NCBI RefSeq assembly: GCF_008369195.1
Contig: NZ_VOBC01000002.1
Span: forward strand, 186,001-250,000
From: Sporosarcina sp. ANT_H38
GTDB lineage: Bacteria; Bacillota; Bacilli; Bacillales_A; Planococcaceae
Length of the DNA stretch: 64,000 nt
Direction: 5' to 3'
Below are positions 26,740 to 34,897 of the stretch, one piece after another. The position numbers and the translations under genes were made by a program. Every line of letters begins with the position of its first letter. The stretch's first letter is position 1. The notes beneath the pieces were generated by a model, which ran no database searches, was not told the DNA's origin, and saw only the letters and a list, made by a program, of their open reading frames with translations.

Positions 26740-27162
26740 TTACTCACTTAATACTTCTTCTACCATCTTTTCGAATTCCAGATCGATGACTTCTTCAATG
26801 TTCTGCTTGTCCACAAAATCATCAAAGTTTAAGCTTTCTAGCTCGGCAACCGTTTTGTTCAGGCTATTTATCGTATTGGCCTTATACTCTTCGATGTCGG
26901 CCTCAGTTTCTCTTACTTTGTCGTCACTGAAACTTGCAAGTGCGTCATCAATGCTTTGTTTAGATTCTTCCAAAAAAGCATTAACGTCTTTCAGGACCAC
27001 TATAATTCCGGTTGCGGTAGCGGCACCCACTTTTTTACTTTCCTCCAACAATGCATCCTTGTACCAAGCAGAAAGGTTTTGTCCTGGATTCATACTTGCG
27101 TATATTGTTCCTGCACCCAATAAGAAGGCGAATACCAGGAAAACCCCAAGAACTTTTTTCAT
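26740..27162 (-). CDS. Short secreted helical protein (third of trio)
   Basis: 140 aa from the ATG at 27162, chosen because GAGGTG lies six bases upstream (a longer frame reaches 27189). The signal peptide MKKVLGVFLVFAFLLGAGTI ends about YAS; then NPGQNLSAWYKDALLEESKK parallels the mature N-terminus of the 258 aa neighbour, followed by an acidic helical region (ADIEEYKANTINSLNKT, VIDLEFEKMVEEVLSE). First gene of the minus-strand trio, 40 bp before the next. The divergent two-component system at 27605 is a candidate regulator. Confidence 0.72.
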   Translation of the reverse strand: MKKVLGVFLVFAFLLGAGTIYASMNPGQNLSAWYKDALLEESKKVGAATATGIIVVLKDVNAFLEESKQSIDDALASFSDDKVRETEADIEEYKANTINSLNKTVAELESLNFDDFVDKQNIEEVIDLEFEKMVEEVLSE

Positions 27163-27195
27163 CGTTAACACCTCATTAGTAGAATTCATTCATCT

Positions 27196-27320
27196 TTATT
27201 TAACAATCTCCCCCAATACCTTTTCCGGCTCAGTTACCGTGTTTGGAACTACTTTTAGTATAGGTCCGTTTCTACTCGTTATCCTCACTCTAGAGTCTAA
27301 TTTCCTGAAGCCATTGGACT
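27196..27320 (-). pseudogene. Coding-like 3' relic upstream of the trio
   Basis: One minus-strand frame reads NGFRKLDSRVRITSRNGPIL then VVPNTVTEPEKVLGEIVK and stops at 27196-27198, without a start codon or upstream continuation. It looks like the tail of a deleted gene in the same operon. Weak evidence: 40 codons only. Confidence 0.3.
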
Positions 27321-27604
27321 ACTATGTTGTTCTACTTTAGGTGAATGCTGGTGTACTTTTGTACCAGAGCTAATCTATCTTTGCATGAATAGTTTATAGA
27401 TTAACCCCCACTTCTTTACTATAGACACGCAATAAGTAATACAAATATTCCCGAATCGCTAAAATGCACGTTTTTCAAACAAAAAAAGAACCCCCTCAAC
27501 CGCAAGAGATGACGTAATATTCAAGATAATCTGGTTATAATAGGTAATATAAAGACTATAGTTTTCGGATACTATGAGATACATCCTGTATATGGGCACC
27601 TTGG
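27321..27604. other. AT-rich divergent intergenic region
   Basis: Lies between the minus-strand helical trio and the plus-strand histidine kinase. No gene, repeat or confident promoter pair is visible; TATAGT- and TATAAT-like boxes occur but without matching -35 elements. Confidence 0.5.
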
Positions 27605-28633
27605 ATGTATGGAGTTATTGGTGCAACCGACCTGATTACACTTGGACAGCCTGTTCAAGTTATTCGGGTTTTTGTTATGACATTAAGAGGAGTGATGGAC
27701 ATCAGAAAAAGTCCCACCACTAAAGGCAATCTATTGTCTTATTACCGGTACATTTCACTAGCAGTAGTATCTGTTTTTTTCTTACTCAATCCCCAGTTCA
27801 TTAAAGCGGGAGTAGTTGTTGCTCTGGCTGTTGTAGCTTGGATAATTATTGATGCACAAAGAAAGTATTTGTGGAATAACAAAGTTCTACAATCAATCTT
27901 GGATACACAGCAAGATGAACTCCTACACATTAAGAAAGAACTTTCCGAAACAATGCTTGAGAGAGCTCACTTGGACCAACTGATTATAATAGAAGAACAG
28001 AATCGCATTGCCAACGAAATCCATGACCGTATTTCACAACGATTGTTCGGTATTGTTTACTCCCTGCACAGTTTACAAGCAAAAAGTCGTACGATGACGA
28101 ATGACGAATTAAATGATGAATATCAATTCCTTTCCCAGTCGGCGAATACGACATTAAAGGAACTTCGTGCAGCGATTTACCGACTCAGCTCGCTGAAGAA
28201 AGGTGAAGAACCATTTATTCACCTCTTGAAAAAGTATTTGGACGAGTACTCGCGCCTAGTTGACGTTCAAATTGATCATCAAATAACGGGCGATGAAGCA
28301 TGGATGTCAGACGCATTAAAGCAGGCACTTTACAGAGTCATCAGTGAAGCTTGCGGAAATGCAGTTCGGCATGGGCAATGTACGGTTATTGAACTTCGAT
28401 TATCTTTACTTCAGGAGAAAATCGTAATGGAAATTCAAGATAACGGGATCGGGATTAACGTGCACAAATATGATGGCCAAAAGGAAATTGGAATCGGTCT
28501 CTCTAATATACAAAACACTGTCAATTCTTTTAAAGGCACGTTTTCAATAGAAGGAATACCCGGTTTTGGGACAGCAATGCGAGTTGAAATTCCTAATTTA
28601 ACAATACGAAAGAAGGAAGAGGCGGTAGTATAA
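27605..28633 (+). CDS. Sensor histidine kinase, HisKA_3 (NarL/LiaS/DesK type)
   Basis: 342 aa. Two membrane helices (about residues 47-80) and a helical linker precede the dimerisation domain with phospho-acceptor histidine in IANEIHDRISQRLFG (about residue 140). The ATPase domain has EACGNAVRHG (N box), IQDNGIGI (G1) and EIGIGLSNI (G2). With little extracellular sequence, it resembles intramembrane-sensing kinases of Bacillales envelope-stress systems. The start is uncertain: the ATG at 27605 has a poor ribosome binding site, and a downstream ATG follows an AGAGGAG. It overlaps the regulator gene by TAATG coupling. Confidence 0.9.
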   Translation: MYGVIGATDLITLGQPVQVIRVFVMTLRGVMDIRKSPTTKGNLLSYYRYISLAVVSVFFLLNPQFIKAGVVVALAVVAWIIIDAQRKYLWNNKVLQSILDTQQDELLHIKKELSETMLERAHLDQLIIIEEQNRIANEIHDRISQRLFGIVYSLHSLQAKSRTMTNDELNDEYQFLSQSANTTLKELRAAIYRLSSLKKGEEPFIHLLKKYLDEYSRLVDVQIDHQITGDEAWMSDALKQALYRVISEACGNAVRHGQCTVIELRLSLLQEKIVMEIQDNGIGINVHKYDGQKEIGIGLSNIQNTVNSFKGTFSIEGIPGFGTAMRVEIPNLTIRKKEEAVV

Positions 28634-29277
28634 TGCAAATTGTTATTGTCGACGATCATCCATTAGTTAGAAAAGGATTAACATCCATATTTGCTTTAGA
28701 TACAGCGATTGAGATACTTGGGGAAGCTACGAATAAAAGAGAGGCGCTAGCTCTTTTCCGAACGACTAAACCTAATCTAGCGATAGTGGATCTTCGATTG
28801 GGCAATGAATGCGGTTTAGACTTAATCATAGAAGCGAAACAACAAGGGATAACTTCTAAATTCGTCGTGCTAACTTCATCGATGGAAGAGCTAGACTTTC
28901 AGCGGGCGAAGGAAATTGGAGTAGATGGCTATGTATTAAAAGAGGCTTTACCTGAGGAGCTCATACATGCACTGCAAATTATTTACAGGGGCAGAAAGTA
29001 TTACGATCCGGGAGTACTTGATTTTGTGATGAAATCGCGAGAAAGCCCCTTTGAAAAGGATCGACATTTTGAGCAGTTAACACCTAAGGAAAAGGAAGTA
29101 CTACTAGAACTCGGCATGGGCCAATCCAATAAGCAAATTTCACAGACTCTATACATCACGGAATACACCGTCAAAAAACACGTCAGTCAAGTATTAGCAA
29201 AATTAGAACTAGCTGACAGAACACACGCGGCATTATATGCCAATGCAAAAGGTTTAGTGACTTATAGTGTTAATTGA
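28633..29277 (+). CDS. Response regulator, NarL/LuxR family
   Basis: 214 aa. Receiver domain with acidic pocket IVIVDDHPL, phospho-acceptor Asp53 in IVDLRLG, the TS pair in VVLTSSM and Lys in YVLKEALP. The C-terminal LuxR-type helix-turn-helix has LTPKEKEVLLELGMGQSNKQ and TEYTVKKHVSQVLAKL. Translationally coupled to the kinase gene. Likely targets include nearby envelope genes such as the divergent secreted trio (inference). Confidence 0.93.
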   Translation: MQIVIVDDHPLVRKGLTSIFALDTAIEILGEATNKREALALFRTTKPNLAIVDLRLGNECGLDLIIEAKQQGITSKFVVLTSSMEELDFQRAKEIGVDGYVLKEALPEELIHALQIIYRGRKYYDPGVLDFVMKSRESPFEKDRHFEQLTPKEKEVLLELGMGQSNKQISQTLYITEYTVKKHVSQVLAKLELADRTHAALYANAKGLVTYSVN

Positions 29278-29360
29278 ATCCAGGTCTGTAGATTGTCCAC
29301 AAAATAACTCGATGAAAAATATGCGGTTCTTATACGGTTGCATGTCTTGATGTTTAGGGA

Positions 29361-29536
29361 TGCTAAAAGTTAGCAAGTATCACATTGTACAGCGTGCTAA
29401 AGTGCCCGAAATTGTATCTTCGGGCACTTACAAGCTCGATAGAAAGGTAGCTATTCTTCCGTTCTACGAAGTAATTGCATTTTCAATTGAAGTGTGTAGG
29501 TACGCTGCGGACAGTTATACGCATCAGGATTACTAG
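29361..29536. repeat. Intergenic duplicated element, copy 1
   Basis: About 175 bp that align, with gaps, to 55811-55983. Shared landmarks in order: a CATTGTACA-like box, a hairpin TGCCCGAAATTG...TTCGGGCACTTACA (29401-29430 here), a TAGAAAG box, ATTCTTCC/ATTCGTTTC, a TCAATTGAAG/TCACTTCAAC box, GTAGGTACGC/GTAGGAACGC and a TTACTA end. This copy runs straight into the 21 bp tandem array. Non-coding on both strands. Confidence 0.65.
29400..29429. terminator. Hairpin with terminator-like stem inside the duplicated element
   Basis: 11 bp stem AAGTGCCCGAA / TTCGGGCACTT. No T tract follows on the plus strand, so it may be a structural part of the repeat rather than the terminator of the response regulator gene. 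Confidence 0.5.
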
Positions 29537-29538
29537 TT

Positions 29539-29785
29539 ATATATGATCGGTTTAGCGTGTTTTATGATCGGTACACCGGGATATATGCTCGGTCTGCTTT
29601 GGTTTATGATCGGTCTACCGTGATTTATGATCGGTCTGCTTTGGTTTATGCTCGGTCTACCGTGATATATGATCGGTCTGCTTTGGTTTATGCTCGGTCC
29701 ACCGGGATATATGATCGGTCTGCTTTGGTTTATGCTCGGTCTACCGTGATATATGATCGGTCTGCTTTGGTTTATGCTCGGTACA
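29539..29785 (+). repeat. Tandem array, 12 units of 21 bp, core TATGMTCGGT
   Basis: Units alternate between TATGATCGGTCTGCTTTGGTT-like and TATGCTCGGTCTACCGTGATA-like forms, giving a higher-order 42 bp period. Contiguous units without spacers. The array abuts the duplicated element on the left and the pseudogene cassette on the right. One frame is open because 21 is divisible by three, but it has no ribosome binding site and encodes only the repeat. Confidence 0.9.
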
Positions 29786-29934
29786 CATAAACAACATCAA
29801 ACGGCTATTTCACATCTTATTTTTGATGGACTGATTGACTTTAGATTCAGCGTTTGTGACATAAAAAAATATCATTTTTCGTGAATTTAAGAATCACACC
29901 TTCACTTCTTTCTTCTCTTGATTTTCTTGTTTCT

Positions 29935-30551
29935 TTATTTATGTTTCTTTCGCTTTTTCACTGGCAGGTTCCTTTGATTTTTCGGCAATCCAAAATGAGG
30001 ATAAACTTTCTTAAGTGTTTCCTCATTATTGCTAAAAAAAATGTACCTATGAATTGATGTTGAGAAATAAGACGTTAATACAGAAAAAAGAGAATATAAA
30101 AATATTATAATCATCATCTTTATCGATTCACTAAAAATAAACGTCATTATCATTTGTGCCAATATATAACCAATTCCGGAAGCAGTAACAATCCAGGATG
30201 TATTTCCTGATTCTTTATTTTGTAATTTATGATAAGTACCGCTATATAAAGCTTTGTAATTTATCCAATTCATGATTAGTAAAAGACTAAAGAAAAGTAC
30301 AATCCCGAAAATGAATGGTAACTTACTTGAAACTTGGAGATGTAAATAATCGCCCATATATGCAACAAGGCAGTCGGGATTACTGCTGCCATTAAAAATT
30401 CAAAAGAGAGTGGTTCAGCCAATAAGGGGAAAATCCCGAAAAAGTCTAGGAACAAAAGGAAAAATGTGATGATATTTCTCCGGTTTTCTTTAGGTGTTTA
30501 TAAATTTAAATAAGACAAGGTAATTTTATCTACCTCTGCTTGACTACTCAT
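29935..30551 (-). pseudogene. Decayed copy of the six-TM membrane protein at 33895-34626
   Basis: The reading starts MSSQAEVDKITLSYLNL and meets a stop where the intact paralogue has RFQTPKEN; it then continues as TPKENRRNIITFFLLFL. About 45 codons are deleted and the frame shifts before LPFIFGIVLFF, after which the C-terminal half (MNWINYKALYSGTYHK, VYPHFGLPKNQ) is collinear with the intact gene. The homology also extends into the 3' flank (29786-29934 versus 33781-33894), showing a segmental duplication. Confidence 0.85.
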
Positions 30552-30574
30552 TTTCTCCATCTCCTAAACATAGC

Positions 30575-30764
30575 CTGTTCCTGTGGTAATCAAAGTCATC
30601 TGTTATTCGTATAATAATCATACGGTCTTTAAGGGTATAACTGTCAATATCAAATTCCTCTATCCCCCATAATTGTAAAACTATTTTCTTCAATTAGAAT
30701 AAACAGTTCGGCAGTGGGATTGCTCATAATGGAAAAGAACATCTTTCCAACTTCCTTCCAACAG
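30575..30764 (-). pseudogene. Decayed DUF5085-like fragment
   Basis: In two frames the minus strand gives KMFFSIMSNPTAELFILIEE then FDIDSYTLKDRMIIIRITDD, matching in order the intact protein at 37363-37812 (MFFSIISDPTDEV, NFHSYFLVDHMLTTRIKG). Stops and a shift interrupt it; both ends are lost. Its position just after the membrane pseudogene mirrors the gene order of the active LXG module. Confidence 0.7.
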
Positions 30765-30765
30765 C

Positions 30766-31520
30766 TTAGTCTTCAGATTCTAAATACCCTCTCTTATCGA
30801 AATTAAAGCTTTTGAATCGGAACTTGCAATACAAGATAACGAGCTGCTCCGGCAACACAAAAATCATCGTATAGAATACGGCAAAGCAAATGACTGTTAT
30901 GATGGCCCCTTCGATATCGGCTAAATTGTACGTTCTCACAGCAAACTGAATGATAAACACAAGTCCAGTACTTCCGATAATCGCTGCCGGAATATACGTT
31001 TTCTTTTCGAATTCCGCTCGAAGTTCATCTCGTTTCGAACCCTTACGATACTTCCCTTTTCTCAATAAAATAGAAAACCGGATGACAGTAGCAATAAAGA
31101 GCAAGACTCCAAATGACAATGTCACCATTGTAAATGTCAGCAGTGACTTTTCTGAGACTTCCTGGTTCTCTCCTACTAAAAATAACCCGCTGATGTATAA
31201 GAATACTGCTGCAACATTTTATGAAACTAAAATAGATACGAGATATTGTGTTTTTGATTTCTTTTATAAATAAACGCAATCGCATAGATCGCGGACAGGA
31301 TAACTAATATTACTGTAACTCAGAAATGAACTGTAAGTATCTGATCTTTATATGGAAAGTTTGTCATTCTTCCCAGGACTGTATATTCCAGATAGTAAGC
31401 CAAGGTTTGCAATAAGATCCCCAAAACAAGTGCTCCGCCGAGTGCATTGGGGCTTTGTCTACCTGATTCAAGAGGCCCTATAAGTACCTCGAAATCCTTT
31501 ACAGTCAGTTTCGCGAACAT
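30766..31520 (-). pseudogene. Decayed copy of the six-TM LXG-locus membrane protein
   Basis: Begins well (MFAKLTVKDFEVLIGPLESG with ribosome binding site GAGAGGAAG), but the Trp codon of the conserved HFWIT is TGA, and at least two frameshifts follow. The C-terminal 120 codons (LPEQLVILYCKFRFKSFNFD) are again collinear with 35729-36487 and 38286-39050. The nonsense codon plus frameshifts argue for loss of function. Confidence 0.88.
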
Positions 31521-31542
31521 CTAATTCTTCCTCTCTACACTT

Positions 31543-31668
31543 TCATTCCTGTTCATGCGTATTTACTTCCCCTGTGCATGACATCCGATATTTCTGTAAC
31601 AATTTCACTATTTGTACTGTTTTCGCCTTCTGGTGATTACGGCCAATGAAATCTACCACTCGTGACAT
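31543..31668 (-). CDS. Possible small basic protein or relic (41 aa)
   Basis: Minus-strand frame MSRVVDFIGRNHQKAKTVQI, then KLLQKYRMSCTGEVNTHEQE and stop. Composition is protein-like, but no ribosome binding site is seen, and the 5' end lies inside a degenerate 22 bp repeat, so it may be the 3' end of a gene whose beginning was replaced by the array. No family recognised. Confidence 0.25.
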   Translation of the reverse strand: MSRVVDFIGRNHQKAKTVQIVKLLQKYRMSCTGEVNTHEQE

Positions 31669-31732
31669 GTTTTTTACCACCAAGTGACATAGATTGTACC
31701 AGTGAGTGACAATACCTTTACCACTTCATACC
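31654..31732. repeat. Short degenerate array, about 22 bp period, core TACCA..GTGACA
   Basis: Three to four units starting TACCACTCGTGACAT, TACCACCAAGTGACAT, TACCAGTGAGTGACAA and TACCACTT, spaced 21-22 bp. Its core read on the other strand (TGGTA...TGTCAC) resembles the array at 33581-33654, so the two look like opposed copies around the 31960-33417 genes. Confidence 0.55.
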
Positions 31733-31959
31733 TTCTGGATAATCAAAGATAATAAATATACTTTTCAGAAATGTAAATGCTATACTTGCTTTATAAACTC
31801 GGCTAATTCGTAATAAAGTCTTTATGCCGCAATCGGGCCAGATTAAAGAATAATTATGAAGTTGAAACTTGATTTTGCTTAAATCGTAATAAATATAAGA
31901 GTGAGGAATATAAAAAAATGCATAACCATGAATAAGCCACTAAGAAAGGTGGGGTACAA

Positions 31960-32493
31960 ATGAAACAATATCAATTCATTGATGTGGTATACATGAAAAA
32001 AAAGAATGCTATTCAAGTTGAAAATAGGGAGAAAGAGAGTGTTGGAACCATCGGAAAAGCAGATATTTCAGGATGTGAAAAGAGAAGTGTAGTATCATTT
32101 ACTGCTCACAAAGGATCCGAAATTAAGATAGGGATTAAAAAAAGAAATATCACAAACTTACTTGTTGCTACATATATCATTAAAACAGAAGAGAATACCT
32201 ATTTTTTAAAAGATAAGCCTGGGAATAGCCTACTCTACTTTTGTGTTGTAGGAAATATCGATGGTCAAGACATACGTATTGAAGAAAATTGGAGCAGCGA
32301 GATAGAAGTGAAAATAGACCATATTCACATAGCTACTATCAAAGCAAATGAATTCACGTTTAAGACAACCATACTCACTGAAAACAATATTTACGAATCA
32401 TCTTTATTTTTTGCTATTACTATATTGATGTATTTTATGTATAAAATTTATAAGAATGAATCCGAGTTTATTGAAGATATATTGTTTGATTAA
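31960..32493 (+). CDS. Uncharacterised protein, possible Tubby-C/LURP-like fold
   Basis: 177 aa, predominantly beta-strand with a C-terminal hydrophobic segment (about residues 148-163) that could anchor it to the membrane. Alternating strands such as ISGCEKRSVVSFTAHKGSEI and YIIKTEENTYFLKDKPGNSL suggest the Tubby C-terminal-like domain seen in many Bacillus proteins, a guess without a search. AAAGGTGGGG gives a good start at 31960. It precedes the CPBP gene by 60 bp in the same orientation, within an accessory zone. Confidence 0.65.
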   Translation: MKQYQFIDVVYMKKKNAIQVENREKESVGTIGKADISGCEKRSVVSFTAHKGSEIKIGIKKRNITNLLVATYIIKTEENTYFLKDKPGNSLLYFCVVGNIDGQDIRIEENWSSEIEVKIDHIHIATIKANEFTFKTTILTENNIYESSLFFAITILMYFMYKIYKNESEFIEDILFD

Positions 32494-32553
32494 TGCGGAC
32501 ACAACTATGTACTTATGTTTAACGTCAAAGTCTCAATATAAAGGAGCATCTAA

Positions 32554-33417
32554 TTGGATTCATTGAAGTTTAGAATTAGTCGATTGGGTTTGTATTTTCT
32601 ACTAGTATCTGTATTTCTCTTTGTATCGGGTAATGTCGGACGATATTTAATAGAAACTCAAGATATTGAAAGAAAAGTAGCCATGCTCCTACAAGGGGTG
32701 ATTTTTACTGGGTTAACGCTCATTGTACTTTATATACTGAAGAGAAAAAGTCCCGAATCGTTTAAAAGTATCGGCTTAAAAGGTGTAAATTCATCATCTA
32801 AGATGGCTATTGGAATTGCATTGCCTTTTATCTTACTTGTAGTAGGTATTTTAACGGCCTATTTATTCGGTGGGATTGAAAATCTCAGTATGAACTTGAC
32901 AACTAGTGTTGTAATTTCCGTTTTAATCAATACAATAACAGCATTTATGTACGAAGCATTTCCAGAAGAAATCTTTATACGTGGTTTAATATTTGAAGAG
33001 TTGCAAAAAAAGTTCCGCTTTTTTACTTCGTTAATTTTACAACCGCTAATCTTTATTTGTGTACCGATAACAGTGATTGCAATAGAATCAATATTCTTTG
33101 ATAAGCCATTTGCACTAACTATAGATTATTTTATATTACTCTTCGCTTTCGGAATTGCTCTACAGCTTTATAGAGCATATACCGGTTCGCTATGGATGAA
33201 TATAATATTTCATATGGTTTACCTTGAAGTAGCGAGATATATTTCTCTGGGAGGTATATATGAATCAGGTGTTACGCTTTTAGAGTTTGATGAGACGTTT
33301 GATGGTTTCATGTCGCTTTACTTATCATTTTTGTTTATTGTAATACTTAGTGTCGTGGTGTTATCAGTCTTAATATTAAATGATAAAAGAAAAATAAGAC
33401 GTAACAGCTCTCTATGA
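32554..33417 (+). CDS. CPBP/Abi family intramembrane metalloprotease-like protein
   Basis: 287 aa with about eight membrane helices. The first CPBP motif is visible as EAFPEEIFIRGLIFEEL (EExxxR, about residues 134-150) and the second conserved histidine may be in NIIFHMVYLEVAR (about 220). CPBP proteins process membrane substrates and act in bacteriocin immunity or CAAX-like cleavage; in this toxin-rich setting an immunity role is possible (inference). TTG start at 32554, supported by AAAGGAG seven bases upstream. Terminator at 33486. Confidence 0.8.
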   Translation: MDSLKFRISRLGLYFLLVSVFLFVSGNVGRYLIETQDIERKVAMLLQGVIFTGLTLIVLYILKRKSPESFKSIGLKGVNSSSKMAIGIALPFILLVVGILTAYLFGGIENLSMNLTTSVVISVLINTITAFMYEAFPEEIFIRGLIFEELQKKFRFFTSLILQPLIFICVPITVIAIESIFFDKPFALTIDYFILLFAFGIALQLYRAYTGSLWMNIIFHMVYLEVARYISLGGIYESGVTLLEFDETFDGFMSLYLSFLFIVILSVVVLSVLILNDKRKIRRNSSL

Positions 33418-33485
33418 TTAGGATTTCATAAAAATGCTTTAGAATTAAAAATCTATCACAATCGGGTGCGTTTGTGTAAGATCAT

Positions 33486-33527
33486 AAGCCTAATTCCTCG
33501 TTCAAGGTACGTGGGGTTAGGCTTTTA
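33486..33527 (+). terminator. Terminator after the CPBP gene
   Basis: AAGCCTAATTCC / GGGGTTAGGCTT arms with a 15-base loop, then TTT. Confidence 0.75.
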
Positions 33528-33580
33528 TCTTCCAAAATCCTTAACACTTTTTATTTTCACATTCTTGACGTTACATCACC

Positions 33581-33654
33581 GGTAAACTCATTGGCAGCAA
33601 GTGGTAAAATTCGTGACAATCGCTGGTAAAAACTATAGCAGTAATGGTACATTC
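33581..33654. repeat. Short degenerate array, 22 bp period, core GGTAAAA
   Basis: GGTAAACTCATTGGCAGCAAGT-like units (22, 22, 21 bp and a partial GGTACATTC). Opposed in orientation to the 31654-31732 array and located at the other side of the tubby-like/CPBP pair. Confidence 0.55.
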
Positions 33655-33781
33655 TCGTGGCTGTAATCATCTAGCAATTCCACTTCATTTTCATTGATCA
33701 TTTTAAATGTCCAATTGCCTGTTGGTGACGTTAGTATAAGTAATCCTTCAATCGACCACTTATTTACTGTCTTCTTTATAA
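33633..33781 (-). pseudogene. 3' relic of an unknown gene
   Basis: One minus-strand frame reads TVNKWSIEGLLILTSPTGNW, then FKMINENEVELLDDYSHENV and stops at 33633-33635 inside the 22 bp array. No start is available, and the upstream sequence switches into the duplicated flank at 33781. Coding-like composition; identity unknown. Confidence 0.4.
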
Positions 33782-33894
33782 AACAACATCAAAAAGATAT
33801 TTCACATCTTATTTTTGATGGAATGATTGGCTTTGTATTTAGCTTTTGTAACATAACGAAAATATCATTTTCCGTAAACTCTGGAATCATATCT

Positions 33895-34626
33895 TCACTT
33901 CTTTCTCTTACTTTTTTTAGATTCGTCTTGTCTTTCATTCAGTGGTAAACCAAAATCAGGATACACCTGTTTCACAAGATCCTTGTTTTTGACAATATAA
34001 AAGTAACGATGCAGATATACAGAAAAATAAGCTGTTACAATTGATAATAGTGAAATTAAAAAAATGAAAAACATCATTTTTGCAGATTCACTATAGACAA
34101 ACATTAAAATAAGCTGGCCGATTACATACCCTAATCCTGCGAATGATAGCCATCGAACATTAATACTCTCCATCTGTTGCATTTTATGATATGTTCCTGT
34201 GTACAACGCCTTTATATTCAACCAGTTCATCGTCGCCAATAAGCCGATAAAGAGAAGAAATCCAATTACAAAAGGACCTTTCCCTTCTACTCCTAAGTGA
34301 AGATACAGTAATTTTTGTATTACCAAAAAGTAGACATAGGTATTGACAACTCCATATACTCCGAAAAACAGATAATAAGACTTTTCAAACTTGTATGGCG
34401 CGATTATATAGATTAATGCCCAAGATTGTAGAATAATCACTGGCACGATTGACAACTTAAAATATGTGGCTGAAAAAGGTACAGCAATAATTGGAATCAT
34501 TCCTATCACATATAGAAAAATCAAAAAAAACGCGATAATATTTCCTTTATTTTCTTTAGGCGTTTGGAACCTCAAATAAGACAACATAATTTTATCTATT
34601 CCTGCTTGACCACTTGATTTCCCCAT
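33895..34626 (-). CDS. Six-TM membrane protein of the T7SS accessory region
   Basis: 243 aa from the ATG at 34626, preferred to a frame reaching 34650 because GGGAG lies eight bases upstream. Six hydrophobic helices: IIAFFLIFLYVIGMIPI, VPVIILQSWALIYII, YLFFGVYGVVNTYVYFL, FVIGFLLFIGLLATMNW, WLSFAGLGYVIGQLILM and FFIFLISLLSIVTAYFS, then a short basic tail KKSKRKK. Two decayed paralogues lie at 29935-30551 and 34651-34862. Similar multi-pass proteins occur downstream of staphylococcal T7SS loci (DUF5079/DUF5080-type); that link is from memory. Immunity to a membrane-active toxin is plausible. Confidence 0.72.
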   Translation of the reverse strand: MGKSSGQAGIDKIMLSYLRFQTPKENKGNIIAFFLIFLYVIGMIPIIAVPFSATYFKLSIVPVIILQSWALIYIIAPYKFEKSYYLFFGVYGVVNTYVYFLVIQKLLYLHLGVEGKGPFVIGFLLFIGLLATMNWLNIKALYTGTYHKMQQMESINVRWLSFAGLGYVIGQLILMFVYSESAKMMFFIFLISLLSIVTAYFSVYLHRYFYIVKNKDLVKQVYPDFGLPLNERQDESKKSKRKK

Positions 34627-34650
34627 CTCATAATCTCCCAGTTCAATCAT

Positions 34651-34862
34651 TTATTTTTTCTTTTCTTTCGTTTTTTAAGTTTTATAGGTCTTTCATTCAT
34701 TGGTAAACCAAATTCCGGATAATCGTGCTTTACACTATCGATAGTGGAGAAATTATAACTACACTAATAAGTACTATTGTAGATTCACCGTAGACAGATG
34801 ATAGGATAATCTGATCGATTACATATCCCATTCCTACAAATGATAAATACGAAAGTCTAAAA
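34651..34862 (-). pseudogene. Second decayed copy of the six-TM protein (C-terminal part)
   Basis: The minus strand gives LSFVGMGYVIDQIILSSVYG, a frameshift, then KHDYPEFGLPMNERPIKLKK and stop, collinear with the C-terminus of 33895-34626 (WLSFAGLGYVIGQ, QVYPDFGLPLNER). The N-terminal two thirds are absent. It lies directly upstream of the intact gene, so this protein family has been duplicated at least twice here. Confidence 0.75.
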
Positions 34863-34897
34863 GCGTTGCAATCATAAGTAGCATTGCAACGCTTTTA
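34859..34897 (-). terminator. Terminator of the lipoprotein gene
   Basis: 13 bp perfect stem AAAGCGTTGCAAT / ATTGCAACGCTTT with TTTT on both sides. Confidence 0.85.

Noticed and set aside
26723..27340. 205-codon plus-strand frame
   Set aside because: Antisense to the secreted helical gene at 26740-27162, with serine-rich composition typical of an antisense shadow.
29557..29790. 77-codon plus-strand frame of heptapeptide repeats (YDRSALV-type)
   Set aside because: It is only the 21 bp tandem array read in a frame kept open by divisibility by three; no ribosome binding site, and the sister array at 61757 is not open.
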